Source of the DNA: Akkermansiaceae bacterium UBA5689
Lineage (GTDB): Bacteria; Verrucomicrobiota; Verrucomicrobiia; Verrucomicrobiales; Akkermansiaceae
Assembly: GCA_002420305.1 (NCBI GenBank)
Contig: DIHT01000090.1
Span: forward strand, 2,189 to 7,958
Direction of reading: 5' to 3'
DNA length: 5,770 nucleotides
The notes below the pieces were generated by a model. The model made no database searches, was not told where the DNA came from, and saw nothing but the letters and a program-made list of their open reading frames with translations. Positions 1 through 5,770 of the stretch are shown piece after piece; the stretch's first letter is position 1; the number at the start of each line of letters is the position of its first letter. The position numbers and the translations under genes were made by a program.

Positions 1-2360
1 TTCTTCTGCTTACGCTCACACCAGGCCCATTCATAGAGGGCCTGATCAGCGAATTCAGAGTCGGGCCACGTGTCCGCGACCTTTCGCAGATGGACTGCCG
101 CAGGCCCCCATTTTTCAAGTCGGGCTAGAGAGAGGCCGGCGTAGTAGGTGACCCGTTGGAGTTTCTCATGCTTGGGATAACGTTGAAGAATCTGAGGGAA
201 AAGGCTGCCTGCCTTGTCGAATTGCTCCAGCTGGATGTAGGCAAGGCCCTGTTGCAGCGCCGCATCGGCGGCGAGTTCGTGCTGGTGGTTTTTGGCCACT
301 TCACCGAAATGCAGGACAGCAGGCTCATGTTTTTTCTCGGTGGCATTTACCCAGCCGAGGAAATAGTTCACCCGAATCCTTTGAGGAGGCGCCCCGCTCT
401 TGAAGGGATCCTTGTTCTGTTTGTCCTCATTGAGAAAGCGCTCGAGGGACTGCCGGGCCTGGGAGAGGTCTTCCTCCTCGTAGGCAAGTCGCCCCTTTTC
501 GGCAAGGGCAAGAGGAAGGTGCGGCGTGGTGCCAGGGTAGAAGCGGGTGAGGGTTTCCAGATGTTCGAGAGCCTTGGTGGACTTCTCTTCCCGGTCGTAT
601 GCGACGGCCAGCTGAATCAGGGCGGTATCGACGTTTGTCTCGGCGGAGACCCGCTGGCTGTTGTCTCCTGTCTTCTCGACCCGGGTAGCAATGAAGGCCT
701 CCAGGGGCTCGATACATTCCTTCCATTGCTCCTTCTGGAAGTGCGAGTTGCCCACCAGGAAGGCCAACTGGGCGAACAAAGGCCCTTCCGGCTTGCTGGC
801 AAGGAGTGGTTTGGCGGAGGCGAGGGATTGATCCCAGCGACCCTGATGATGATGAATCTGGGCAATCCGGAATGCCGCAGCGAGGGCATTGGAATGATCC
901 TTATGGGTAGCGAGGAATTCCTTGTAGGCCTTGATCGCATTATCAGCCTGACTGAGCAGGAACATGTTCTCCGCCCGCAGAAAGCGAGTGTCCCCGGCCA
1001 TCTCATGGTCCTTGAACTTGGTGATGTGTTCGTTAGCAAGGTTCAGGCTGTTGTTGTAGTCCCCGAGTTTGTGGTAGCATGTGGCCCTCTGGGCCAGGAC
1101 TTCCGCAAACTGCCCGAAGACTCCGCCGTTGATTCGTCCGAGGGCCTCGGCCGCGGTCTTCCAGTCGGGCTTGTTGCGACTCATCAATGCATTGGCATAA
1201 TCAAAGCGCAGGTCTTCATTCACCGGGGCGATGTTATGGTATTTCGTGACTGCGGGCTCAAGGGCGGCGGCGGCTTGGTCGTAATTGGGTTTCGCAGGGC
1301 GGGAAAACACGCGTGCAAACCAAAGGTTCGCTCTGGCTCCCAGGGAACCGTCGAGATTAGTGAGCCTTGACAGTCTGTTACGTGCTTCATTGAATTCTCC
1401 TTGCTCAAGAAGGCACCTTCCAATGTAGAGCTGAGACTCCTTGATGTTAGGATTTTCTTTCTTCTGGTCCTCAGGACGGGTACCAGGCTCCGATTTCAGA
1501 AAGGCCTCGAACTGCTCTGCCGCCCCGGCCCAGTTGTCGAGGATGAACCTGGTGACTCCCAGCCGATAGTGGCATTCCGTCTTATCGGAACCCTTCAAGC
1601 CAGGCAGGGCGGCTTCAAATGCGGGCGCCGCTTTCTCATGGTTTTTAACAACCGTGTAACACTCACCCATGAGGTATGAGGCCCGGGTTTTCCAGATGGC
1701 GTCGGCATCGATGGGACGCACCTTCTCGAGGATTCCGGCAGCCTCTTGATACTTCTTCAGCTGGTAGTTGGCGAATCCCTGCTGGTAAAGCCCTCTAGCC
1801 GCTTGGTTTGAGGAGAGCTGGGCCCTCGCCAGTTGGGTCGCCCATGTGTTGACCTGATCCCAATCTTGTTTTCCGAAGTAGATGTCACAAATCGCGGCCA
1901 GCGCGGAAGCCTTGTAGGCGGGATTCTTGAGCCGGGCCTGTTCCTTGATGAAATGGTCGCGCGCCTGATCCTTTTGTCCACTTCGCAGGAGGCACTGCCC
2001 CTGCATCAGGATAATGCGGTCCCGGCTAACCTCTTTTGGCAAATTGGGTTTTGAGAGAAGAGCGGTCAGTAGGGGGATGGCCTCAGCATATTGTTTCTGT
2101 GCGTAGAAACTGAGAGCGAGGCCCTGCCGGGCTTGGTCTGCCTTGGCATGATTGCCGTGCTTCTGGAGGAACTCCCGGAATCCCCCTATTGCCGCAGGGT
2201 AGAGCTTCCGGTTATAGGCTCCCGTCGCGAGGTAATAAAGGTCAAGGGCGGGGTCTTTCTGCTGCCCACGGAGTTGTCCAGGGAGAGACACCAGCAAGGC
2301 GATAATCGTTACGCAGATTGTTGCGGATGTCCCCAATTTCCCAGATGTGACGGTCGTCAT
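1..2360 (-). CDS. Large exported TPR-repeat protein (3' end beyond window)
   Basis: One open frame runs without a stop from the start at 2360 to the left edge, giving 786 residues; the C-terminus is not visible. Residues 1-33 look like an export signal: Lys8, a hydrophobic core at about 14-27 (ending in ALLVSLPG), then LRGQQ. There is no lipobox cysteine. The rest is about 16-18 TPR-like helix pairs, for example near residues 40-71, 76-106, 187-218, 264-293, 423-452, 457-489, 494-525, 530-561, 578-611, 617-646, 664-695, 699-732 and 738-769. Several end in a YPGT, YPKH or WPDSEFADQA style turn, as in periplasmic TPR proteins such as YbgF/CpoB and BamD. TPR arrays are protein-binding scaffolds; no catalytic domain is visible. 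A periplasmic or cell-envelope scaffold role is inferred and the partner is unknown. In-frame alternative ATGs are at 2369, 2396 and 2402. The start at 2360 is chosen because an AGGA lies 8 bases upstream of it. Confidence 0.9.
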   Translation of the reverse strand, partial: MTTVTSGKLGTSATICVTIIALLVSLPGQLRGQQKDPALDLYYLATGAYNRKLYPAAIGGFREFLQKHGNHAKADQARQGLALSFYAQKQYAEAIPLLTALLSKPNLPKEVSRDRIILMQGQCLLRSGQKDQARDHFIKEQARLKNPAYKASALAAICDIYFGKQDWDQVNTWATQLARAQLSSNQAARGLYQQGFANYQLKKYQEAAGILEKVRPIDADAIWKTRASYLMGECYTVVKNHEKAAPAFEAALPGLKGSDKTECHYRLGVTRFILDNWAGAAEQFEAFLKSEPGTRPEDQKKENPNIKESQLYIGRCLLEQGEFNEARNRLSRLTNLDGSLGARANLWFARVFSRPAKPNYDQAAAALEPAVTKYHNIAPVNEDLRFDYANALMSRNKPDWKTAAEALGRINGGVFGQFAEVLAQRATCYHKLGDYNNSLNLANEHITKFKDHEMAGDTRFLRAENMFLLSQADNAIKAYKEFLATHKDHSNALAAAFRIAQIHHHQGRWDQSLASAKPLLASKPEGPLFAQLAFLVGNSHFQKEQWKECIEPLEAFIATRVEKTGDNSQRVSAETNVDTALIQLAVAYDREEKSTKALEHLETLTRFYPGTTPHLPLALAEKGRLAYEEEDLSQARQSLERFLNEDKQNKDPFKSGAPPQRIRVNYFLGWVNATEKKHEPAVLHFGEVAKNHQHELAADAALQQGLAYIQLEQFDKAGSLFPQILQRYPKHEKLQRVTYYAGLSLARLEKWGPAAVHLRKVADTWPDSEFADQALYEWAWCERKQK

Positions 2361-2368
2361 CTCTATCA

Positions 2369-2372
2369 TCCT
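2369..2372 (-). promoter_or_regulatory. Probable ribosome binding site for the TPR gene
   Basis: Minus-strand AGGA, 8 bases before the ATG at 2360. It overlaps the upstream in-frame ATG at 2369, which therefore has no usable spacing to it. The ATGs at 2396 and 2402 have no recognisable Shine-Dalgarno sequence at normal spacing. This favours 2360 as the start, but only modestly: the match is four bases, and starts without a Shine-Dalgarno may be normal in this organism. Confidence 0.45.
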
Positions 2373-2441
2373 GACCAAGAGAAAAGGAGCTGTCATGCTC
2401 ATTCTTGGGCTGGAAGAATAAAGAGCCTGCCATAGGATCTG

Positions 2442-2461
2442 CCACTATCGCGTGATAATGG
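2442..2461. repeat. Imperfect inverted repeat, operator-like
   Basis: The half-sites CCACTATC (2442-2449) and GATAATGG (2454-2461) are complementary at 7 of 8 positions around a 4-base centre, GCGT. The inner part is a perfect TATC/GATA. The element lies 81 bases upstream of the TPR start and 137 bases upstream of the membrane-protein start. Size and symmetry suit a dimeric regulator site or a small hairpin. A dyad of this quality can also arise by chance in 238 bases, and no regulator gene is present in the window. Confidence 0.3.
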
Positions 2462-2598
2462 TGCGCTCTGCGGGCTGTCGAGGGCGGAGGATGTCGATCC
2501 GGGATTTGCTCCGGTAGTGGATTGCCTCAAAATAAGAGTTACTTGGGGGCGCCGTTAAATTATCGTTTCATTCTGTCGCAAGAGATGGGGCAGCCACC

Positions 2599-3264
2599 AT
2601 GGATTTCGCCCTCATAGCGATTCTCTTAAGCGCGTTTCTCGCTCCAGGACTTGTCTTGCTCGATCGAAGGAATTCCAGAGCTCTTCTGCTGCTTCTGGCC
2701 CTCAGTCTGGTCCTCTCCTATCTGGCGGTGTGTCAGGAAATAGGGATGATCTATGAGGAGAACAACTGGTTGGAGAACATGCAGGTCGTGATTCTCCTGA
2801 TCAGTTGTCTGACTTTTGCTCTTGCCGGGTCAGCTCTCCGGTCCCGGGACAGGGCGCTGGCACTGTTCCTCTCAACCCTGTGCTTTATTTTTTCTTTCCG
2901 GGAGGTCGATGTTGATGAGCTGCAGGTTCCTGGATGGTTGATCTTCCTTCTAGCGGAGGAAGGAAGAGCCGCTTTTTTCGTGATCGCTCTTATTCCCCTC
3001 TCAAAACTACTACAAAACTTCCGGCACTACAGGGAACACTTGAGCCTCTACCTGCGGTCATCCCTTGGCATATACCTCCTGAAGGCTGCGTTTCTACTGA
3101 TCGTGCTTAGCAGTGTTTTCGAAAAGAACATTTTCGGAAGCAGTTACCATGTCTTTGCGGAGGAGCTGTCAGAGTTTCTGGCCTACTGCCTTTTGCTTCT
3201 GACATCCCTTGATCTTGTGCGGGCCCTTGGTGGGATCGCGCACAAGGTATCTATCAGGGATTGA
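2599..3264 (+). CDS. Uncharacterised polytopic membrane protein, 221 aa
   Basis: I do not recognise a named family. The protein is strongly hydrophobic with about seven likely membrane segments, near residues 4-21, 28-46, 60-80, 85-100, 122-138, 155-173 and 189-206. No signal peptide cleavage site or soluble domain is evident. Acidic clusters sit at segment ends: EENNWLEN at 53-60 before segment 3, FREVDVDEL at 100-108 after segment 4, AEEGR at 119-123, and AEELSEF at 187-193 leading into segment 7. Such placed acidic residues are more typical of a metal- or substrate-binding membrane enzyme or a transporter-like protein than of a plain anchor, but this is inference. The ATG at 2599 has GGGG at 2587-2590 as a weak ribosome binding site with 8-base spacing. 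The gene stands alone on the plus strand, divergent from the TPR gene and convergent with the M28 peptidase gene, so it is probably a single-gene transcript. Confidence 0.85.
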   Translation: MDFALIAILLSAFLAPGLVLLDRRNSRALLLLLALSLVLSYLAVCQEIGMIYEENNWLENMQVVILLISCLTFALAGSALRSRDRALALFLSTLCFIFSFREVDVDELQVPGWLIFLLAEEGRAAFFVIALIPLSKLLQNFRHYREHLSLYLRSSLGIYLLKAAFLLIVLSSVFEKNIFGSSYHVFAEELSEFLAYCLLLLTSLDLVRALGGIAHKVSIRD

Positions 3265-3270
3265 GGCTCT

Positions 3271-3293
3271 AAGCGGGCCTTGCAGTCCCGCTT
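3271..3293. terminator. Candidate bidirectional terminator hairpin
   Basis: AAGCGGG (3271-3277) and CCCGCTT (3287-3293) form a perfect 7-bp stem around a 9-base loop. The loop can add two more pairs (CT with AG) after a single mismatch. It starts 6 bases after the stop of the membrane-protein gene, and its other arm includes the last base of the M28 stop codon, so it is placed to end both convergent transcripts. Neither side carries a run of T, so it is not a canonical intrinsic terminator. It could instead stabilise transcript 3' ends. Confidence 0.45.
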
Positions 3294-5143
3294 CAGCGCT
3301 TATCAGGAGTAATTTGAAAGGTGATGTCCTCCTGTCCGCGGCCTACCTGAATCGGATAGGTCTCGCCTGGCTCCAGTTGGAGGAGGATCGAAACCAAGGC
3401 CTCTCTCCCGTCGATATTCTTTCCATCCAGTTTCCTGAGAATGTCACCTTCCCGGAGCCCTGAGCGGGATGCCGCTGATTCCTCCTGAACGTTGGTCACT
3501 CTGAGGCCGTTCTCCTCGCCTTCGAATCGTATACCAAGAAGGACTCGCGGAGTCGGACGCCGGGCATTCCGTTCAACCTTGATATAGCCGGGTGGCTTCG
3601 GAAGCGTGGTCAATTGAAGGGCCATGTCTTTCACATAGCTGGTGACCTTGAGCAGGCCCGGAAAGTTCAAGGTTTCAATGGTGTCTCTGGGGGTGTGATA
3701 ATCGTCGTGAAGGCCGGTAAAGAGAGAAAGGATTGGAACTCCCGCGTTATACAGCGGCGTAGTATCCGTAGGCAGGAAAGGGCTGGAAGACCTCAGTATG
3801 TTCATGCCATCGTCGGGGGTTTCGATCTTATTCAGAAGGTCGTCCCACTCCCCGCTGGATCCAGTTCCCTGAACACTGAGGCCCTGTTCCCGAAGCCGCC
3901 CAACCATATCGAGGTTGAGGTAAGCCGCGATTCTGGGATAGAGGCTGCCTTCCCTTTTGCCTTCTTCGACGTAAGCCGTTGAACCGAAAAGCCCCATCTC
4001 TTCTCCCGACCATCCAGCGAATATCAAGTCGCGCTTCAGTGTGAGAGTTCCCTTAGCTTTCTGAGAGGTAAAATATTGAGCCAACTCCATCATCGCGGCG
4101 ACTCCTGAGGCGTTGTCATCTGCCCCGTAATGCAGAGCTTCAGCTTCTTCGCCCTCGGCCCGGGTTCCTCCCCGGTTGCCATAGCCAAGATGATCTATGT
4201 GGGCCCCGATCATGATGGCTTCCGCAGCTGGTTTGCTGCCTGAGACAAGCCGGGCAATCACGTTTCGTCCCTCTTCCCTATTCTTGACGATTCCAATTCG
4301 AGTCGAGATTGTTCCCTCTAGGGTAAAGCCTTTCACCTTTTCCCCGTCAGAATACGAACGGAAGAGCTCCTTCAAGGCTGCTTGGTCGTCTTTGCCGGTA
4401 AGGAGAGATGTTGCGAGCCGGTCCGTGATGCAAAGAGCGGGCAGGATGGGAGCCCCCCCGATCTCCTGGCTCAGAGGGAAGAGCTCCGTGGAGATTTCCT
4501 CGTTGGTGCCTTTGACGAAAATAATACCAGCAGCACCCTTCTCCTTCGCGAGGTTAGCCTTCACAAGAAGAGGGGCCGAGCCGCGCAGTTCAGGACGGGA
4601 TGCCGGCACGCCCCGCAGCACTACTATCCAACGGTCCTTTGGATCGATGCCAGCGAAGCTGTCATAGTTTCCCGCGGCTATACCAAAGCCAGCGAAGACG
4701 GTTTCTGCTTTGGTCTCCCCCGAGGTTGAGATCGAAAGAGGTTGGTAGTCTTGTCCGGGAGTAATGATGCTTTTGAAACCTTCCGGAATTTTGCCTTCAA
4801 AGGATAGGTTGTTGGCCCCCTCCATTCGCATCCCGGCCGCGAAGTCGAAGGTATGAAAAAACGAAGTGGCAGTGCCTTCCGGCGCTAATCCGAGCCCACG
4901 GAAGAAAGTGGCGAGGTAGGAAGTTGCCATCCGTTCGCCTTTATCGCCGGTCCCGCGCCCTTCATACTGTGCAGAGGCAAGGCGAGTGACATAGTTTCGG
5001 AGATCATTTTCTGATAGGCCGGCTGCGGACTGCTTGAGGGCCCTTTTGCCTTGTTTCCGGGCGATTCGCTCCGCTTTTTCGAAAGTCTCTGCCGCTGCAG
5101 GGAAGGCAATCAGGCAGGCAAGGAGGAAAGGGAACAATCTCAT
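3293..5143 (-). CDS. Secreted M28 family zinc peptidase with PA and PDZ domains
   Basis: A complete 616-residue protein. Residues 1-18 form a Sec signal peptide (MRLFPF, hydrophobic core, PAAA cut before ET). Residues 42-90 resemble the N-terminal region of M28 enzymes (LASAQYEGRGTG, then FFRGLGLAPEG). A protease-associated (PA) insert spans about 144-265 (VFAGFGI, DPKDRWIVVLRG, KGAAGIIFV). The catalytic domain at about 292-510 has the full co-catalytic zinc site expected for M28: His315 with Asp317 (GAHIDHLG), bridging Asp343 (ADDNASG), general base Glu381 and ligand Glu382 (SGEEMGLFGS), Asp412 (LNLDMVGR) and His483 (DYHTPRDT). A C-terminal PDZ domain lies at about 534-613 (VLLGIRF, SAASRSGLREGDILRKLDG). 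The family contains aminopeptidases and carboxypeptidases; extracytoplasmic aminopeptidase-like activity is likely but the substrate is unknown. ATG 5143 is the only plausible start, since an in-frame TGA lies about 45 bases upstream with no other ATG, GTG or TTG between. It has no clear Shine-Dalgarno. It follows an amidohydrolase gene by 96 bases. Confidence 0.95.
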   Translation of the reverse strand: MRLFPFLLACLIAFPAAAETFEKAERIARKQGKRALKQSAAGLSENDLRNYVTRLASAQYEGRGTGDKGERMATSYLATFFRGLGLAPEGTATSFFHTFDFAAGMRMEGANNLSFEGKIPEGFKSIITPGQDYQPLSISTSGETKAETVFAGFGIAAGNYDSFAGIDPKDRWIVVLRGVPASRPELRGSAPLLVKANLAKEKGAAGIIFVKGTNEEISTELFPLSQEIGGAPILPALCITDRLATSLLTGKDDQAALKELFRSYSDGEKVKGFTLEGTISTRIGIVKNREEGRNVIARLVSGSKPAAEAIMIGAHIDHLGYGNRGGTRAEGEEAEALHYGADDNASGVAAMMELAQYFTSQKAKGTLTLKRDLIFAGWSGEEMGLFGSTAYVEEGKREGSLYPRIAAYLNLDMVGRLREQGLSVQGTGSSGEWDDLLNKIETPDDGMNILRSSSPFLPTDTTPLYNAGVPILSLFTGLHDDYHTPRDTIETLNFPGLLKVTSYVKDMALQLTTLPKPPGYIKVERNARRPTPRVLLGIRFEGEENGLRVTNVQEESAASRSGLREGDILRKLDGKNIDGREALVSILLQLEPGETYPIQVGRGQEDITFQITPDKR

Positions 5144-5239
5144 GCGAGACGCGGATACACCAAACGAGTCTCTAGTGAAAGAGAGAGATCACCCGGTGGA
5201 AGAGATCTTTGGTAGCGAATAGAAGTGGCCACGAGGGTG
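5144..5239. other. Gap between amidohydrolase and M28 peptidase genes
   Basis: These 96 bases lie between two minus-strand genes. I see no convincing promoter, no strong hairpin with a T run, and no Shine-Dalgarno just upstream of the ATG at 5143. A short CACC/GGTG self-complement near 5191-5199 is too small to call a terminator. Read-through from the amidohydrolase gene is therefore plausible, although the gap is long for tightly coupled genes. Confidence 0.4.
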
Positions 5240-5770
5240 TTACTTGATTCTCTCTGAGACGATCCTGCCTCCAATAATGACACCCGTACAGTGAGTTACG
5301 GTTTCCAGAGGGTCTCCATCGAACAGGGCCAGATCTGCTTCTAGACCCGGTTTGAGAGAGCCTATGCGGTCTTCCACTCCGAGGATTTTTGCGGCTGCGG
5401 AAGTGCATCCTGCCAGCGCGACTTCATGGGGAAGTCCATACGCAACGGAGAGTGCGGCTTCAAAATGCACAACTCGTGTTTTCGGAACATAGGCCTCGTA
5501 GCCTGACTGAAAGGCAAAAGGAATCCCAGCAGCATGTAACTTTGCCGCTAGAGTAAAAGTGATGTTCTCATTCTCCCCATAGGGTCGAGCCATGGTGGGG
5601 TGGATGATGATGGGAACCTTGGCCTTCTTGATTTCCTCCAGCAGGAGGTAAGCCTCCGAGGCTCCATCGAGAATCAGTGGGAAATTGAATTCCCTCTGAA
5701 GACGAAGGGCGGCAGCGATATCCTGATGGCGCCTGGCGGTCACCAGCAAGGGAACGCTTCCTTCGAGAAC
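5240..5770 (-). CDS. Amidohydrolase, imidazolonepropionase-like, C-terminal part (5' end beyond window)
   Basis: The frame is open to the right edge and ends at TAA (5242-5240), leaving 176 visible residues; the true start is outside. An internal TTG at 5749 is not the start, because the frame continues upstream with similar sequence (VLEGSVPLLVTARR). The segment fits the C-terminal half of the metal-dependent amidohydrolase barrel. It has a VPLLVTARRHQDI strand-helix (visible residues 6-18), LILDGASEAY (32-41), VPIIIHPTMARP (52-63), and then the tail CTSAAAKILGVEDRIGSL followed by KPGLEADLALFDGDPLETV and a final VIIGGRIV. That tail is the hallmark of the imidazolonepropionase/dipeptidase-like group: helix, return to the beta-sandwich, and the ADL-DGDP motif. 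The Asp usually found after the last barrel strand is absent; FQSGY occupies that place. Secreted or membrane-linked peptidase-like roles are known for relatives, but the N-terminus needed to judge location is not visible. Confidence 0.88.
   Translation of the reverse strand, partial: VLEGSVPLLVTARRHQDIAAALRLQREFNFPLILDGASEAYLLLEEIKKAKVPIIIHPTMARPYGENENITFTLAAKLHAAGIPFAFQSGYEAYVPKTRVVHFEAALSVAYGLPHEVALAGCTSAAAKILGVEDRIGSLKPGLEADLALFDGDPLETVTHCTGVIIGGRIVSERIK

Larger units (their letters stand above)
2361..2598. other. Divergent intergenic regulatory region
   Basis: These 238 bases separate the minus-strand TPR gene from the plus-strand membrane-protein gene, so they should hold promoters for both. 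I searched both strands by eye for -35/-10 pairs and found none with good spacing. An A+T-rich patch around 2554-2563 (TTAAATTATC) is the best -10-like element toward the membrane-protein gene, but no -35 sits 16-18 bases upstream. Toward the TPR gene there is a weak TTTATTCT-like patch near 2415-2422. An imperfect dyad at 2442-2461 is listed separately. No small gene with convincing coding character was found. Confidence 0.5.

Noticed and set aside
156..1370. A 404-codon open frame on the plus strand
   Set aside because: It lies wholly antisense to the TPR gene, whose frame gives a coherent repeat protein. The plus-strand translation has no domain, is rich in Gly, Val and Leu runs expected from a reversed codon pattern, and has no ribosome binding site.
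2242..2445. A 67-codon minus-strand frame starting MADPMAGS
   Set aside because: It overlaps the start of the TPR gene in another frame, has no recognisable domain, and its composition looks non-coding. It could at most be an upstream leader, with no evidence for that.
2594..2602. An exact eukaryotic Kozak-like context (GCCACCATGG) at the membrane-protein start
   Set aside because: The surrounding genes are clearly bacterial, with no introns and with bacterial signal peptides. The match is a chance coincidence, and a GGGG at 2587-2590 can serve as a weak bacterial ribosome binding site.
3614..4729. Several plus-strand open frames of 115-156 codons
   Set aside because: All are antisense to the M28 peptidase gene, whose domains and catalytic residues are unambiguous.
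5114..5143. Possible lipobox (LLAC) in the M28 signal peptide
   Set aside because: The cysteine is residue 10, too early to follow a full hydrophobic core, and the -2 residue is Leu. A standard signal peptidase I site after PAAA at residue 18 fits better.
5172..5408. A 78-codon minus-strand frame overlapping the amidohydrolase end
   Set aside because: It is out of frame with the amidohydrolase, is rich in Arg and Ser as shadow frames often are, and has no domain or ribosome binding site.
1..5770. Search for CRISPR arrays, tRNA or rRNA genes, insertion sequences, attachment sites and defence genes
   Set aside because: No regular direct repeats, cloverleaf-like segments, transposase motifs or terminal inverted repeats were seen by eye. 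The content is housekeeping or accessory envelope and peptidase genes.

Overview
This window looks like an ordinary stretch of chromosome from an environmental Gram-negative bacterium of moderate G+C content. The large secreted tetratricopeptide protein, the secreted PA/M28/PDZ metallopeptidase, the imidazolonepropionase-like amidohydrolase and the generally weak Shine-Dalgarno signals fit the Planctomycetota/Verrucomicrobiota group or a similar lineage. This placement is an impression from protein style and not a phylogenetic result. No rRNA, tRNA, CRISPR, insertion sequence, integrase or phage gene was seen.

Layout. (1) Bases 1-2360, minus strand: one uninterrupted frame encodes at least 786 residues of an exported protein built almost wholly of TPR-like helical repeats. 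Its C-terminus lies beyond the left edge. (2) Bases 2361-2598: a divergent intergenic region with an imperfect operator-like dyad at 2442-2461 but no convincing sigma-70 promoter. (3) Bases 2599-3264, plus strand: a 221-residue polytopic membrane protein of no family I can name, with acidic clusters next to its membrane segments. (4) Bases 3265-3293: a short convergent gap holding a 7-bp-stem hairpin that may act as a bidirectional terminator. (5) Bases 3293-5143, minus strand: a complete secreted M28 zinc peptidase with signal peptide, PA insert, full zinc-ligand set and C-terminal PDZ domain. (6) Bases 5144-5239: a 96-base gap. (7) Bases 5240-5770, minus strand: the C-terminal 176 residues of an amidohydrolase of the imidazolonepropionase-like group. 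Its gene starts beyond the right edge, and several expected metal-ligand positions appear to be substituted.

How the genes may work together. The amidohydrolase and the M28 peptidase lie in the same direction 96 bases apart and are plausibly co-transcribed. Both families act on peptide or amide substrates, so a role in extracytoplasmic peptide breakdown is reasonable but inferred. The TPR protein and the membrane protein are divergently transcribed and may share control through the region between them; nothing else in the sequence links them. I did not find convincing evidence of a new multi-gene system. The best leads are the unusual metal site of the amidohydrolase and the unassigned membrane protein.
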